Shown here: positions 50,331-60,194 of the stretch, in pieces
How positions within the stretch are numbered: position 1 is the first letter of the stretch
Layout of the letters: each line of letters starts with the position of its first letter
From: Desulfocurvus sp.
GTDB taxonomy: Bacteria; Desulfobacterota; Desulfovibrionia; Desulfovibrionales; Desulfovibrionaceae
DNA: 64,000 nucleotides
Assembly (NCBI GenBank): GCA_020692325.1
Contig: JAIMKR010000010.1
Location: 1 to 64,000, forward strand
Direction of reading: 5' to 3'
Notes under the pieces: generated by a model
What the model saw: only the letters and a program-made list of their open reading frames with translations
Told to the model about the DNA's origin: nothing
The model's database searches: none
Position numbers and translations under genes: made by a program

Positions 50331-51755
50331 ATGCACACCAAAATCGTCGCCACCCTCGGCCCGGCCTCCAGCAACTACGAAACCATGCGGGCCATGGTGG
50401 AATACGGCGTCCGCATCTTTCGCCTGAATTTCTCGCACGCCAACGCCGCCGCCTTCGACCCCATCGTCAAGGACATCCGCCGCCTGGAAAGCCACCTCGG
50501 CCTGCCACTCACGGTCATGGGCGACCTGTGCGGACCCAAGGTGCGCATCGGCGAGGTGGCCGGCTCGCCCCTTTCCGTGCGCAAGGACCAGCGCCTGGCC
50601 CTCGGCCTGCCGGACGAGCGGGACGAGGCGGGCGACCTGCCCTTCGTGAACCTGGACATGCCCGAGCTCTTGCAGGGGCTTTCCGTGGGGATGCCCGTCT
50701 CGCTCTCCGACGGGATGCTTCAGTTCGACGTAGTGGAGGTGCGCGAGGCGAACAAACTCTTCGTCATCCAGTCACGCAACAGCGGCGTGCTCACCTCGAA
50801 AAAAGGCATCGCCTTCCCCGGCAAGTTCCATCCGCTGCCGGCCCTCACCGCCAAGGACCGCCGCGACCTGCACGAGGGCATGGACATTGGGCTGGACGCC
50901 GTGGCCATGTCCTTCGTGCAGACCATCGCCGACATCCGCGACATCCGCCAGGAGATGGCCGCGCACGGCCGCAGCATTCCCGTGGTGGCCAAGATCGAGC
51001 GGCAGAACGCCGTGGACAATCTGGAGTCCATTCTGAGCCTGACCGACGCCGTCATGGTGGCACGCGGCGACCTTGGCCTGGAATGCCCGCTCTCCGCCGT
51101 GCCGGTCATCCAGAAGCGCATCATCCGCGCCTGCCGCCATGCGCAGAAGGCCGTCATCGTGGCCACGCAGATGTTGCTCTCCATGGTCAACAACCCGCTG
51201 CCCACCCGCGCCGAGGCCGCCGACGTGGCCAACGCCATGCTCGACGGCGCGGACTGCGTCATGCTCTCCGAGGAGACCGCCATGGGCAGCTACCCGGTCG
51301 AGTCCGTCAAGTTCATGAGCGAAATCGCCAAGAACGCGGAACCCTACTACATCGAACGCATGAAGGGGCCATTCGCCCCCAAGCTGGAGAAGAACCCCGC
51401 GAAGTATCTGGCCTACGCCGCCTGTCTGCTGGCCCAGAACGCCGAGAGCGAGGGCCTGGTGGTCCACACGGAGTCCGGCACCACCGCGCGCTTTCTGTCC
51501 TCGCGCCGGCCGGAGCAGATCATCCATGCCCTCACGCCCGACCCGCAGGTGGTGCGGCACCTGAACTTCTTCTGGGGCGTGGAGCCCCGTCAGGTCGGCA
51601 CCACACTGGAAAGCCACGTGCAGCGCGCCGAGAAGTACATCCACGACTCGCCGCAGTTCACGCCCGGCAAGAGCGCGATCATCCTGGCCGGCCAGTTGAC
51701 GCCCGGTCAGGTGGAGCCGCACACCACCAACGAACTCAAAGTCTACTACAAGTAA
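50331..51755 (+). CDS. pyk: Pyruvate kinase
   Basis: A 474-aa glycolytic enzyme forming pyruvate and ATP from phosphoenolpyruvate and ADP, with GGGAGGAGG before the ATG. TKIVATLGPASSNYETM and RLNFSHA open the barrel; MGDLCGPKVRIGEV leads into the B domain; SFVQTIADI, VVAKIERQNAVDNLESI (catalytic Lys), VMVARGDLGLE (Mg2+ site), IVATQMLLSM and NAMLDGADCVMLSEETAMGSYPVE are all present. The C-terminal regulatory domain is of normal size. It is 53 nt after the hybrid kinase gene; a terminator follows. Confidence 0.97.
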   Translation: MHTKIVATLGPASSNYETMRAMVEYGVRIFRLNFSHANAAAFDPIVKDIRRLESHLGLPLTVMGDLCGPKVRIGEVAGSPLSVRKDQRLALGLPDERDEAGDLPFVNLDMPELLQGLSVGMPVSLSDGMLQFDVVEVREANKLFVIQSRNSGVLTSKKGIAFPGKFHPLPALTAKDRRDLHEGMDIGLDAVAMSFVQTIADIRDIRQEMAAHGRSIPVVAKIERQNAVDNLESILSLTDAVMVARGDLGLECPLSAVPVIQKRIIRACRHAQKAVIVATQMLLSMVNNPLPTRAEAADVANAMLDGADCVMLSEETAMGSYPVESVKFMSEIAKNAEPYYIERMKGPFAPKLEKNPAKYLAYAACLLAQNAESEGLVVHTESGTTARFLSSRRPEQIIHALTPDPQVVRHLNFFWGVEPRQVGTTLESHVQRAEKYIHDSPQFTPGKSAIILAGQLTPGQVEPHTTNELKVYYK

Positions 51756-51781
51756 CTTCCGTCCGACACGACGCGAAAAGA

Positions 51782-51820
51782 CAGGGCCCCGAGGGAACGA
51801 TCCCCCGGGGCCCTGCTTTT
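51782..51820 (+). terminator. Terminator of pyk
   Basis: AGGGCCCCGAGG pairs with CCCCCGGGGCCCT, followed by GCTTTT. Confidence 0.88.
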
Positions 51821-51892
51821 GCCAATCGCGCGGTCGCGCGGCAGTCTCGCGAAAGGCCAGTCCGCCGGCCCGCGCCTCGTCAGAAGGTCGGC

Positions 51893-53068
<1,176 letters not shown>

Positions 53069-53246
53069 GCGCTTTCCCCCGTTTGCTGCCAAAGCGTTAT
53101 CCCCGTCGACCGGGCACGGTTGCGCCGACTTGTCCGCGCCCGCCGTGGGGCCGAGTTGTACTGGTTCCCAAAAGTTTTTCAAGAGGCGGCGGCGCCCGGT
53201 CCCCGCGCCGCTTTACCCGCATGTCCGTTCGATGCTATGAACCATC

Positions 53247-56200
53247 ATGCGCCGCCCCACCACGACCGCGGCCCTGATTCTGGGCGTTCTGCTTCTGGCT
53301 GGCACGCTGTGCGGAGGCCTGCTTTATGGCGTGTTCATGATGGCCAGGCAGGAGGCCCTGAACAATCTCGACGCCCAACAGGAGATGCTGGCCCGCCAAG
53401 CGGCCAAGGGACTTCAGGACGATTTCGCCGGACTGCGCCATGTGGCCTGGGCCGCGGCCCAAAACTCCCATGTCGTCGATCTGGACGCCGATGGCGAACG
53501 ATATCTCGACAATGTGCTGGCCGAAAACGCGCGCGAAGTCATGGCCATAAGCCGCCTGACCCCCGACGGCCGCATCGTCTTTTCCACCCCGGACAGCGCG
53601 GTGATCGGCCACAACCTCAACGACCAGGCGCACGTGCGGCGCATTCTGACCACCCACGAACCGGTCGTCAGCGACCTGTTCGTCTCCGCCCAGGGCTACC
53701 GCACGGTCAGCCTGCACGTTCCGGTGTACAAAGAAGACAGGTTCGCGGGCACGCTCGGCCTGCTGCTCAATTTCGACGCCATCGCCCGCCGCTACCTCGA
53801 AGGAGTGGGCGGCGGCGCGTCCGGCTACGCCTTCCTGCTCAGTCAAAATGGCGTGCTGCTCTACAGTCCCGTGCCCGGTCTGGCGGGCAGGAGCCACGCC
53901 GAGATCACGCGCGGTTTTCCCGAAATGCGCGCGCTGGTGGATCGTATGCTCGCGGGCGAATCCGGCTCGGCCAGCTACGTGTTCAACCGCGTGCGCGACA
54001 TGCGCACCAATGATGAGCGCAAGCGGGCGGTGTTTTTGCCCATCCACCTGGGCGACACGTTCTGGTCCGTGTGCGTGGCCGCGCCGGAATCACATATCCT
54101 CGGCGGGCTCTCGCACCTTGCCCTGTATCTGCTGCCGCTGGGCGGGCTGGCCCTGCTCTTCATGGCCGCCATCGCCGGGCTGACCCTGCGCCACATGGCG
54201 CTCCAGCGCGAGATAGGCCTGCGGAAGGACACCGAGAACGCCCTGCGCGAAAGCGAGGCGCGCTACCGCTCCGTCATCGAGAACATTTCCGATGTGTTCT
54301 ACCGCACCGACACCGAGGGCCGGCTCGTCATGATCAGCCCAAGCGGACTGGCCATCGCCGGTTACAGCCACGATGAGCAACTCCTCGGCCGGCCGGTCGC
54401 CGAATTCTGGGCCCATCCGGAGCAGCGCGAGGAAATGATCAAAATCATCAAACGCGACGGTGTGGCCCGCGACTTCGAGGTCGAGATGCTGGCGAGCGGC
54501 GGCCGCGTCGTCCAGGTCGCCACCTCCTCGGGATTCTACCACGGCAATGACGGGGAGATTCTCGGCGTGGAGGGGATCTTCCGCGACATCACCCAGCGCA
54601 AAAGCGACGAGGCCGCGATCGAGGAGAACGCGCGGCGTTTTCTGACGCTGTTCCACAATATGCCAGAGGGCGTGGCCCTGTGCACACTCATGCGCGACAC
54701 GGCCGGCCGGCCCGTGAACTTCCGCGTCGAGGAGGTGAATCACGGCTTCGAGACCATTTTCGGCGTACGCGCGCGGGACGCGGCCGGCCGACTGGTGACG
54801 GAAGTGTTCCCCCAGCCGGAACCGCCGAATCTGTCCGACCTCGCCGGCGTGGTCGCCTCCGGCCGGCCCTTCTCCACGGAAATGCGTCTGGCCGCTCTGG
54901 GCAAGGAGATATCCCTCAACGCAGTGCCCTGGATGACCGACGGCTTCGCCGCCATCTTCGCCGACGAGACCGAGCGCAGGCACATGGAGGCCCAGCTGCG
55001 CTACCGCGCCCTGCACGATTCCCTCACCGGCCTGGCCAACCGCGTCCTGTGCCTGGACCGCATCGCCCTTGCCGGCGAGCGCGCCCAGCGACACTCGGGC
55101 GCGGACTACGCCGTGGTCTTCATGGACCTGGACCGCTTCAAGGTCATCAACGACAGCCTGGGGCACGAGGCCGGCGACATGCTTCTGCGCGAGGTGGCGG
55201 CCAGACTGCTGGCCTGCACCCGCCGCATGGACACCGTGTGCCGCTACGGCGGCGACGAATTCGCCCTCGTGCTGGAGGAACTCGCCCCACGCGAGGCGCT
55301 GCGCACGGTCCGGCGCATCCGCGAAAGCCTGCGGCGTCCCGTGGATCTAAACGGGCACGCCATTTTGCTGGAGGCCAGCTTCGGTGTGGCCTATCCGCCG
55401 GAGAACGCCATCGGACCGGAAGAGCTGCTGCGCAACGCCAACATCGCCCTGCACCGGGCCAAGCGCCTGGGCCGCAACCGCACCGTCGTTTACAAGCACG
55501 ACATGCATCTCGCCGCCATGGAGGCGCTGAGCATGGAGAACGACATCCGCGCCGGGTTGGCCGCCGGCGAATTCTTCATGCTCTATCAGCCCACTTTCGG
55601 TCTGGCCGACAAGTGGCTGGCCGGCTTCGAGGCGCTTTTGCGCTGGCGGCATCCCCAACGCGGCGCGGTGAGCCCATCCGAATTCATCCCCGTCGCCGAG
55701 GAATCCGGCTCCATCTTCGAGCTGGGCGGCTTCGCCCTCGACCGCGCCTGCCAGGACATGGCCGGTTTTCTACGCACCCATCCCGCTCTCGGTCCCCTGC
55801 GGTTGTCCGTGAACCTCTCGCCGCGGCAGTTCTCACGTCCCGGTCTTGGCGACCAGATCGGCCGGGCGCTGGCCGTTTCCGGTCTGCCGCCACGATCGCT
55901 GCTGCTGGAGATCACCGAGTCGTCCATCATGCAGCATCCCGAGACCTCGGCCAAGATCCTCACCCGCCTCAAGGCGCGCGGCGTGGGCGTGGCCATCGAC
56001 GACTTCGGCACCGGCTACTCCTCCATGAGCGCCCTGCAGCACCTGCCGCTCGACTGCCTCAAGATCGACCTGAGCTTCGTCTCACGCATCACCGAGAGCG
56101 CCGAGGACCGGGAGATCGTCCGGGCCATCATCACGCTGGCCAGGAGCCTGCGGCTGGACACCATCGCCGAGGGCATAGAACACGAGGAGCAGCGGCGCGT

Positions 56201-56324
56201 GCTGCGGGAACTGGGGTGCCAGCTGGGGCAGGGCTATCTTTGCGCGGCAGCCATTCCCCTCGCCGAGGCGCTGACCTCCGTGAACCCCGACGTGTGCCGG
56301 CTGCGCTTCACGAACGCGAACTAG
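53247..56324 (+). CDS. Membrane Cache-PAS-PAS-GGDEF-EAL c-di-GMP enzyme
   Basis: A 1025-aa sensor. TM1 at about 8-32; a dCache-type sensor region to about 285 (ISRLTPDGRIVFSTPDSAVIGHNL, FLLSQNGVLLYS); TM2 at about 288-312; two PAS domains (335-575); a GGDEF domain with an intact YGGDEFA near 666; and an EAL domain from about 750 with GFEALLRW, VNLSPRQF, EITES, IDDFGTGYSS, KIDLSFV and AEGIE. Both domains keep their catalytic residues, so it could make or break c-di-GMP depending on the ligand. Its stop codon shares the four bases CTAG with the stop of the convergent PilZ gene, a candidate effector. Confidence 0.95.
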   Translation: MRRPTTTAALILGVLLLAGTLCGGLLYGVFMMARQEALNNLDAQQEMLARQAAKGLQDDFAGLRHVAWAAAQNSHVVDLDADGERYLDNVLAENAREVMAISRLTPDGRIVFSTPDSAVIGHNLNDQAHVRRILTTHEPVVSDLFVSAQGYRTVSLHVPVYKEDRFAGTLGLLLNFDAIARRYLEGVGGGASGYAFLLSQNGVLLYSPVPGLAGRSHAEITRGFPEMRALVDRMLAGESGSASYVFNRVRDMRTNDERKRAVFLPIHLGDTFWSVCVAAPESHILGGLSHLALYLLPLGGLALLFMAAIAGLTLRHMALQREIGLRKDTENALRESEARYRSVIENISDVFYRTDTEGRLVMISPSGLAIAGYSHDEQLLGRPVAEFWAHPEQREEMIKIIKRDGVARDFEVEMLASGGRVVQVATSSGFYHGNDGEILGVEGIFRDITQRKSDEAAIEENARRFLTLFHNMPEGVALCTLMRDTAGRPVNFRVEEVNHGFETIFGVRARDAAGRLVTEVFPQPEPPNLSDLAGVVASGRPFSTEMRLAALGKEISLNAVPWMTDGFAAIFADETERRHMEAQLRYRALHDSLTGLANRVLCLDRIALAGERAQRHSGADYAVVFMDLDRFKVINDSLGHEAGDMLLREVAARLLACTRRMDTVCRYGGDEFALVLEELAPREALRTVRRIRESLRRPVDLNGHAILLEASFGVAYPPENAIGPEELLRNANIALHRAKRLGRNRTVVYKHDMHLAAMEALSMENDIRAGLAAGEFFMLYQPTFGLADKWLAGFEALLRWRHPQRGAVSPSEFIPVAEESGSIFELGGFALDRACQDMAGFLRTHPALGPLRLSVNLSPRQFSRPGLGDQIGRALAVSGLPPRSLLLEITESSIMQHPETSAKILTRLKARGVGVAIDDFGTGYSSMSALQHLPLDCLKIDLSFVSRITESAEDREIVRAIITLARSLRLDTIAEGIEHEEQRRVLRELGCQLGQGYLCAAAIPLAEALTSVNPDVCRLRFTNAN

Positions 56325-56986
56325 GCGGACAGGCGCCCCAGAAAACGCACCCCGGCGCAGTTCCGGCCATCGGCCCGGCGAACGCGCCACCGCACCTCCG
56401 CCGCGAGACTCGACATGGGCCGGCATCCCGGCAGGGGACGCGCGGCCGCGGACAGGCGCAGGCGCAGCACCCCTCCCTCGGGCAGCGGTCCGGGGCCGGA
56501 GACGCGCGCGCCCGTGGCCGAAAGATCGAGCAGCATGAAGGGCCTCGGGTGAATGAAGGCCGCGTCGTCGCGGGAGGCTATCTCGGCCGGGCGCAGCATG
56601 GGCGTGCGCGGACTCAACCGCGCGGGACGCGGTTCGAAAGCCCTCGCCAGCGTGAGGAAACGTTCGGGATCGTCCAGCAGAAGCCGACCCCCATGGTCCC
56701 GGCGCACCCGCAGCAGAGGAAAGGCCTCGGCGAGCTGCCAGACGTTCTCGCGCCGCACACCACGCAAGGCCTGCACGCGATCCAGGTCGAGAATGAAGCC
56801 GCTCACCGCGCGCCCGCGCAGGGCCTCGGCAAGTTCCCCCACCTCCGTCACCGCGAGCGGGGTCAACCCCGCCGCCAAAAGCCCTGGCGCGAAATCCTCA
56901 GGACTATCAACCAGTACAGGAACCAAACGTTCGGGGCCTTGCCCCGCGCCCTTTCCCCCACGCACCGTGATGCCGCTTTGGCCCAT
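56321..56986 (-). CDS. PilZ domain protein (probable c-di-GMP effector)
   Basis: A 221-aa protein from 56986 (MGQSGITVRGG), with GGAGGGC upstream. The N-terminal 115 residues alternate Val/Leu-rich strands and helices (LVPVLVDSPEDFAPGLLAAG, VSGFILDLDRVQALRGVRR), like a degenerate receiver or STAS-type fold that I cannot name. The C-terminal 90 residues read FIHPRPFMLLDLSATGARVSGPGPLPEGGVLRLRL...AEVRWRVRR...CAGVRFLGRL, the PilZ core (DxSxxG and the following strands); the N-terminal RxxxR is not clearly seen, though RPAEIASRDDA is close. It is convergent with the GGDEF-EAL gene. Confidence 0.75.
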   Translation of the reverse strand: MGQSGITVRGGKGAGQGPERLVPVLVDSPEDFAPGLLAAGLTPLAVTEVGELAEALRGRAVSGFILDLDRVQALRGVRRENVWQLAEAFPLLRVRRDHGGRLLLDDPERFLTLARAFEPRPARLSPRTPMLRPAEIASRDDAAFIHPRPFMLLDLSATGARVSGPGPLPEGGVLRLRLSAAARPLPGCRPMSSLAAEVRWRVRRADGRNCAGVRFLGRLSA

Positions 56987-57020
56987 GGCTGCCCTCCGCA
57001 ATGATTTTCACGTATCATTA

Positions 57021-57048
57021 CGTATAGCAGCTTTCACGACGTGCGCAA
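57021..57048 (-). promoter_or_regulatory. Putative promoter of the PilZ gene
   Basis: On the minus strand TTGCGC and TATACG are 16 nt apart, 35-60 nt before the start codon. The surrounding 40 nt are AT-rich, and ACGTAT occurs twice in tandem. Confidence 0.4.
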
Positions 57049-57078
57049 GAAAAACGCGCGCGGTGGGACGATTCGGGG

Positions 57079-58101
57079 TTATTTCCGTTTGCCGGTGGTC
57101 AGCACCAGGGCCTGAAGAGCGCGGGTCAGTTCCGGGTCGTAGCCGGGGTCTTGCATCAACGTCGCCATGGCCTTCATGGGTTCCATGGCCGGAGCGTAGG
57201 GCCGCTGCGTCACCATGGCGCAGTAGGAATCCACCAGACCGCACAGCCGAGCCAGGTGGCTGATGTCCGGCGCGATCTTGCGCTGTGGGTACCCGGAGCC
57301 GTCGAGGCGCTCGTGGTGGTCGCGCACGCACTCCTCCACCTCGGGGAAGCGCAGGTCCAGCTTGCCCAGCATCTCCACCCCGGCGGGCACATGGCGTTGC
57401 ACCTTGGCGCGCTCGTCCATGGTCAGGCCCTTGTCCTTGCCCAGGATGAATCCCGGCACCTTGGTCAACCCCAGGTCATGCACGAACAGGCCGCAGACCA
57501 GATGGTCCAGGTGCTTGCGCTTGACCTCGCCGCCCTCGTAGGCGGCGGCGTGGACCTTGGCGTGCAGGGCCAGGCCCAGCACCCCGCAGTCAAAGGAATG
57601 GTTCTCCAGGTTGTGCTCCGTGTGCAGGCGCTTTTGCAGGGCGCGCACGCGGTGGATATCCTGGAACAGATACTCGGTGAGGACCATGAGGTCCGTCCAC
57701 AACTTGGCGAAAACCAGCGGCACGGGCTGAGAGAAGAACTCCGCCAGCCGGCGCGTGATGGCCTGGGCAAAGATGTCGGCGATCTCGCTCTCGTGCAGGT
57801 TCTTGTCCACCAGCACAAGATCCAGCTGATAACTGATGTGCTTGACGTAGACCGGATGGTCGGCGCGGGAGACGAAAATGAGTCCCTCCTCCACCAGCCG
57901 GGCCAGCTCCTCCACCTGCTCATTGCTCAGGCGGTCGCCCGCGCGGCAGAAGAGCACCACCCGCGCCACGTCCTCACGGAAGCGGTACAGCGCCAGCGGT
58001 GGGCGGTATTTGCTGAAACTTTCCAGAATATCCAGATTGATCTGGTAAAACTGCTCGTCCAGGGCATCCGCGATGCCAGCCTTTTTCTCAGCCGCTGCCA
58101 C
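57079..58101 (-). CDS. HD-GYP domain c-di-GMP phosphodiesterase
   Basis: A 340-aa protein. I choose the GTG at 58101 because AAAAAGGAG lies 5-7 nt upstream; the track ORF begins 61 codons earlier in GC-rich non-coding-like sequence. The N-terminal 160 residues are an unrecognised mixed fold. The HD-GYP core follows: NHSFDCGVLGLALH, VCGLFVHDLGLTKVPGFIL (HD pair), RHVPAGVEML, VRDHHERLDGSGYPQRK (HHExxDGxGYP) and ARLCGLVDSYCAMVTQRPY. It hydrolyses c-di-GMP. It is in one direction with the PilZ gene, 92 nt upstream of it, and may be part of the same local c-di-GMP group. Confidence 0.93.
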   Translation of the reverse strand: MAAAEKKAGIADALDEQFYQINLDILESFSKYRPPLALYRFREDVARVVLFCRAGDRLSNEQVEELARLVEEGLIFVSRADHPVYVKHISYQLDLVLVDKNLHESEIADIFAQAITRRLAEFFSQPVPLVFAKLWTDLMVLTEYLFQDIHRVRALQKRLHTEHNLENHSFDCGVLGLALHAKVHAAAYEGGEVKRKHLDHLVCGLFVHDLGLTKVPGFILGKDKGLTMDERAKVQRHVPAGVEMLGKLDLRFPEVEECVRDHHERLDGSGYPQRKIAPDISHLARLCGLVDSYCAMVTQRPYAPAMEPMKAMATLMQDPGYDPELTRALQALVLTTGKRK

Positions 58102-58324
58102 CTTCGCTCCTTTTTCCCGCCCGAGCCGGGGTGTTCCCCCCCCACGCGCGCCGCGCAAGGGGAACTCATCGCGGGCACGGCCATTCGCATGGGACAACTC
58201 GCGAACATCGTTCGTCATCCTGTCCGGCTGCATTTCCCCTGCCGGGGTTGCCCCGATTACTAACCGCATTTGTAATGGATGCAAATATTTTTTGTGTTGA
58301 CTTTCCCTCGGATTTCATAAAAAG

Positions 58325-58359
58325 GTGGGGCGAAGTGGTAATTCGTGGGAAATTGTGGT
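58325..58359 (+). promoter_or_regulatory. MraZ operator: four GTGG repeats at 10-bp spacing
   Basis: GTGGG, GTGGT, GTGGG and GTGGT begin at 58325, 58335, 58345 and 58355, exactly one helical turn apart, 17 nt before the mraZ start codon. MraZ is known to bind direct TGGGN repeats with 5-nt spacers and to repress its own operon. A TTGACT (58297) in AT-rich DNA lies just upstream and is the best -35 candidate, although I see no convincing -10. Confidence 0.88.
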
Positions 58360-58375
58360 TTCCCTGGGGGAGAAC

Positions 58376-58828
58376 GTGCGACTTCTCGGCCATGTCCACC
58401 GCAGTCTAGATCCCAAGGGGCGGCTCATGCTGCCTGGGGATTTCCGCGACCAATTTTTGGCCGCGTCTCCAGACGGGCGCTTGGTCCTGACCATCTTCCA
58501 GGGACAGATCATCGGCATCACCCCCACGCAGTGGGACCAGTTCGTGGCCGAGCTGGAGGAGAAACTCACCGCTCCCTCGATAACGCTGCAGCAACTCCGC
58601 CGCGTGGCCTTCGCCGGCTACACGGAGGTGGTTTTGGACAAACAGGGGCGCATCCAGCTGCCCGCCCACCTGCGCAAGAGCGGCAAGCTCGAACGCGACG
58701 TGGTGCTGGCTGGTGTGGGCCGCTGCTTCGAGATTTGGGACAAGGAGCGCTTCGAGGCCCTGCTTGAGCAGAGCAGCGAGGACGTCTCCGCCGAACTGGC
58801 AAGGGCCGACATCAAGCTGCCCTTCTAG
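58376..58828 (+). CDS. mraZ: Transcriptional regulator MraZ
   Basis: A 150-aa DNA-binding protein from the GTG at 58376, with GGGGGAG just upstream; the track start at 58325 is the first operator repeat and is rejected. Two SpoVT/AbrB-like halves carry the family motif: SLDPKGRLMLPGDFR and LDKQGRIQLPAHLRKS. MraZ forms a ring that binds its own operator and controls the division and cell-wall cluster that follows. It is first in the operon, 14 nt before rsmH. Confidence 0.96.
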   Translation: MRLLGHVHRSLDPKGRLMLPGDFRDQFLAASPDGRLVLTIFQGQIIGITPTQWDQFVAELEEKLTAPSITLQQLRRVAFAGYTEVVLDKQGRIQLPAHLRKSGKLERDVVLAGVGRCFEIWDKERFEALLEQSSEDVSAELARADIKLPF

Positions 58829-58842
58829 CGGAGAGGAACAAC

Positions 58843-59817
58843 ATGCCCGTTACGGACGCCACACCCCACATTCCGGTCATGCTGGATGAGGTGGTGGGCT
58901 ATCTTTCGCCCAAGCCCGGAGGCCGCTATCTTGACGGCACCCTTGGGCTGGCCGGGCACAGCCTGGGACTGCTGCGTGCAAGCGCGGGCGGGGCGGAACT
59001 CGTCTGCCTGGACCGCGACGGGGAGGCCCTCGGCCTCGCGCGCGCGCGGTTGGAGGAGTTCCCGGGCCGGGCGCACACGTTCCACGCGCCCTTCAGCCGC
59101 TTCGAGGACGCCCTCGCCAATCTGGGCTGGACCGAACTCGACGGGGCCACGCTGGACCTGGGCGTCAGCTCGCTACAGCTCGACGAGGCCGAGCGCGGCT
59201 TCAGCTTTTGCGCCGACGGGCCGCTGGATATGCGCATGGACGCCGCCAGCGGCATGGACTCCGCCAAGACGCTGGTGAACCGCGCACATTTCGAGGAGCT
59301 CAAGCGCATCATCCGCGACTACGGCGACGAGCCGCTGGCCGGCAGAATCGCCCGGGCCATCCTACGCACGCGCGAGCAGGCGGAGATCGCAACCACGTCG
59401 CGGCTTGCGGAAATCGTGGCCAGGGCGTACCCCCCCGACCGCCGCAGGGAGGCGCGCAACCACCCCGCCACCCGCACATTCATGGCCCTGCGCATGGCCG
59501 TAAATCATGAACTTGAGGAACTCGAAACGTTTCTGGAACGCATCGTGCGGTACCTGAAACCCGGGGCCCGCGTGGCCATCATTTCGTTTCATTCCGCGGA
59601 GGACCGCGAGGTCAAGGAAAGCTTCCGCTACTGGGCCAAGGGCTGCCGCTGCCCGGCCGAGCAGTTTGTATGCACCTGCGACCGCACGCCGGTTCTGCGC
59701 GTGCTGACGAAAAAGCCCCAGCTTCCCACCCAGGCCGAGGTGGACCGCAACCCCAGAAGCCGCAGCGCCAAACTGCGCGTGGCGGAACGCCTGCCCGGCG
59801 CGAAGGACGCGCAGTGA
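58843..59817 (+). CDS. rsmH: 16S rRNA (cytosine(1402)-N(4))-methyltransferase
   Basis: A 324-aa enzyme, formerly MraW, methylating C1402 in the decoding centre. HIPVMLDEVVGYL, GGRYLDGTLGLAGHS (SAM site), DLGVSSLQLDEAERGFSFCADGPLDMRMD, NHPATRTFMALRMAVNHELEELE, VAIISFHSAEDREVKESFR and NPRSRSAKLRVAE are all typical. The usual GxGGHS SAM loop reads GLAGHS here. The stop overlaps the next start as GTGA. Confidence 0.97.
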   Translation: MPVTDATPHIPVMLDEVVGYLSPKPGGRYLDGTLGLAGHSLGLLRASAGGAELVCLDRDGEALGLARARLEEFPGRAHTFHAPFSRFEDALANLGWTELDGATLDLGVSSLQLDEAERGFSFCADGPLDMRMDAASGMDSAKTLVNRAHFEELKRIIRDYGDEPLAGRIARAILRTREQAEIATTSRLAEIVARAYPPDRRREARNHPATRTFMALRMAVNHELEELETFLERIVRYLKPGARVAIISFHSAEDREVKESFRYWAKGCRCPAEQFVCTCDRTPVLRVLTKKPQLPTQAEVDRNPRSRSAKLRVAERLPGAKDAQ

Positions 59818-60179
59818 GCCGTCTGCGCGGGCTGGTGCTGGCCTTCTTTTGCGCCATCATGGGCGCACTGCTGCTCGGACTGTCCAGCGTGTGGCTGAAC
59901 ATCGAGCGCATGGACCTGGCCTACGACCTGGACAAGCTGCAGAAGGAGCTGGACGCGCGCTCGGCGCTGGCGGCCAAGCTGGAGCTGGAGCGTAACAATC
60001 TTCTCTCGCCCTACCGGCTCAAAAGGCTGGCGACCATGTACGGACTGGTTCCCGTGGGTCCTGGGCAGATGCGTTTGATGAACGGTCAACGCCCGGCTAC
60101 CGTCGTGGTTCCCGCCGCGGCCAACGCGACGGGCGCAATGGACGCCGGAGGCGCCACAAACGCCACGGGCGGCGAATAG
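59814..60179 (+). CDS. FtsL-like cell-division membrane protein
   Basis: A 121-aa protein beginning at the GTG overlapping the rsmH stop (AAGGACGC upstream). One membrane helix (GLVLAFFCAIMGALLLGLSSVWL) is followed by a heptad-rich stretch (DLAYDLDKLQKELDARSALAAKLELERNNL) and YRLKRLATMYGLVP, the FtsL/DivIC layout. The last 35 residues are Ala/Asn/Thr-rich. Position between rsmH and the transpeptidase gene is that of ftsL. Sequence conservation in FtsL is poor, so the call relies on layout and synteny. Confidence 0.82.
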   Translation: MSRLRGLVLAFFCAIMGALLLGLSSVWLNIERMDLAYDLDKLQKELDARSALAAKLELERNNLLSPYRLKRLATMYGLVPVGPGQMRLMNGQRPATVVVPAAANATGAMDAGGATNATGGE

Positions 60180-60194
60180 ACGACGGAGAGACGG

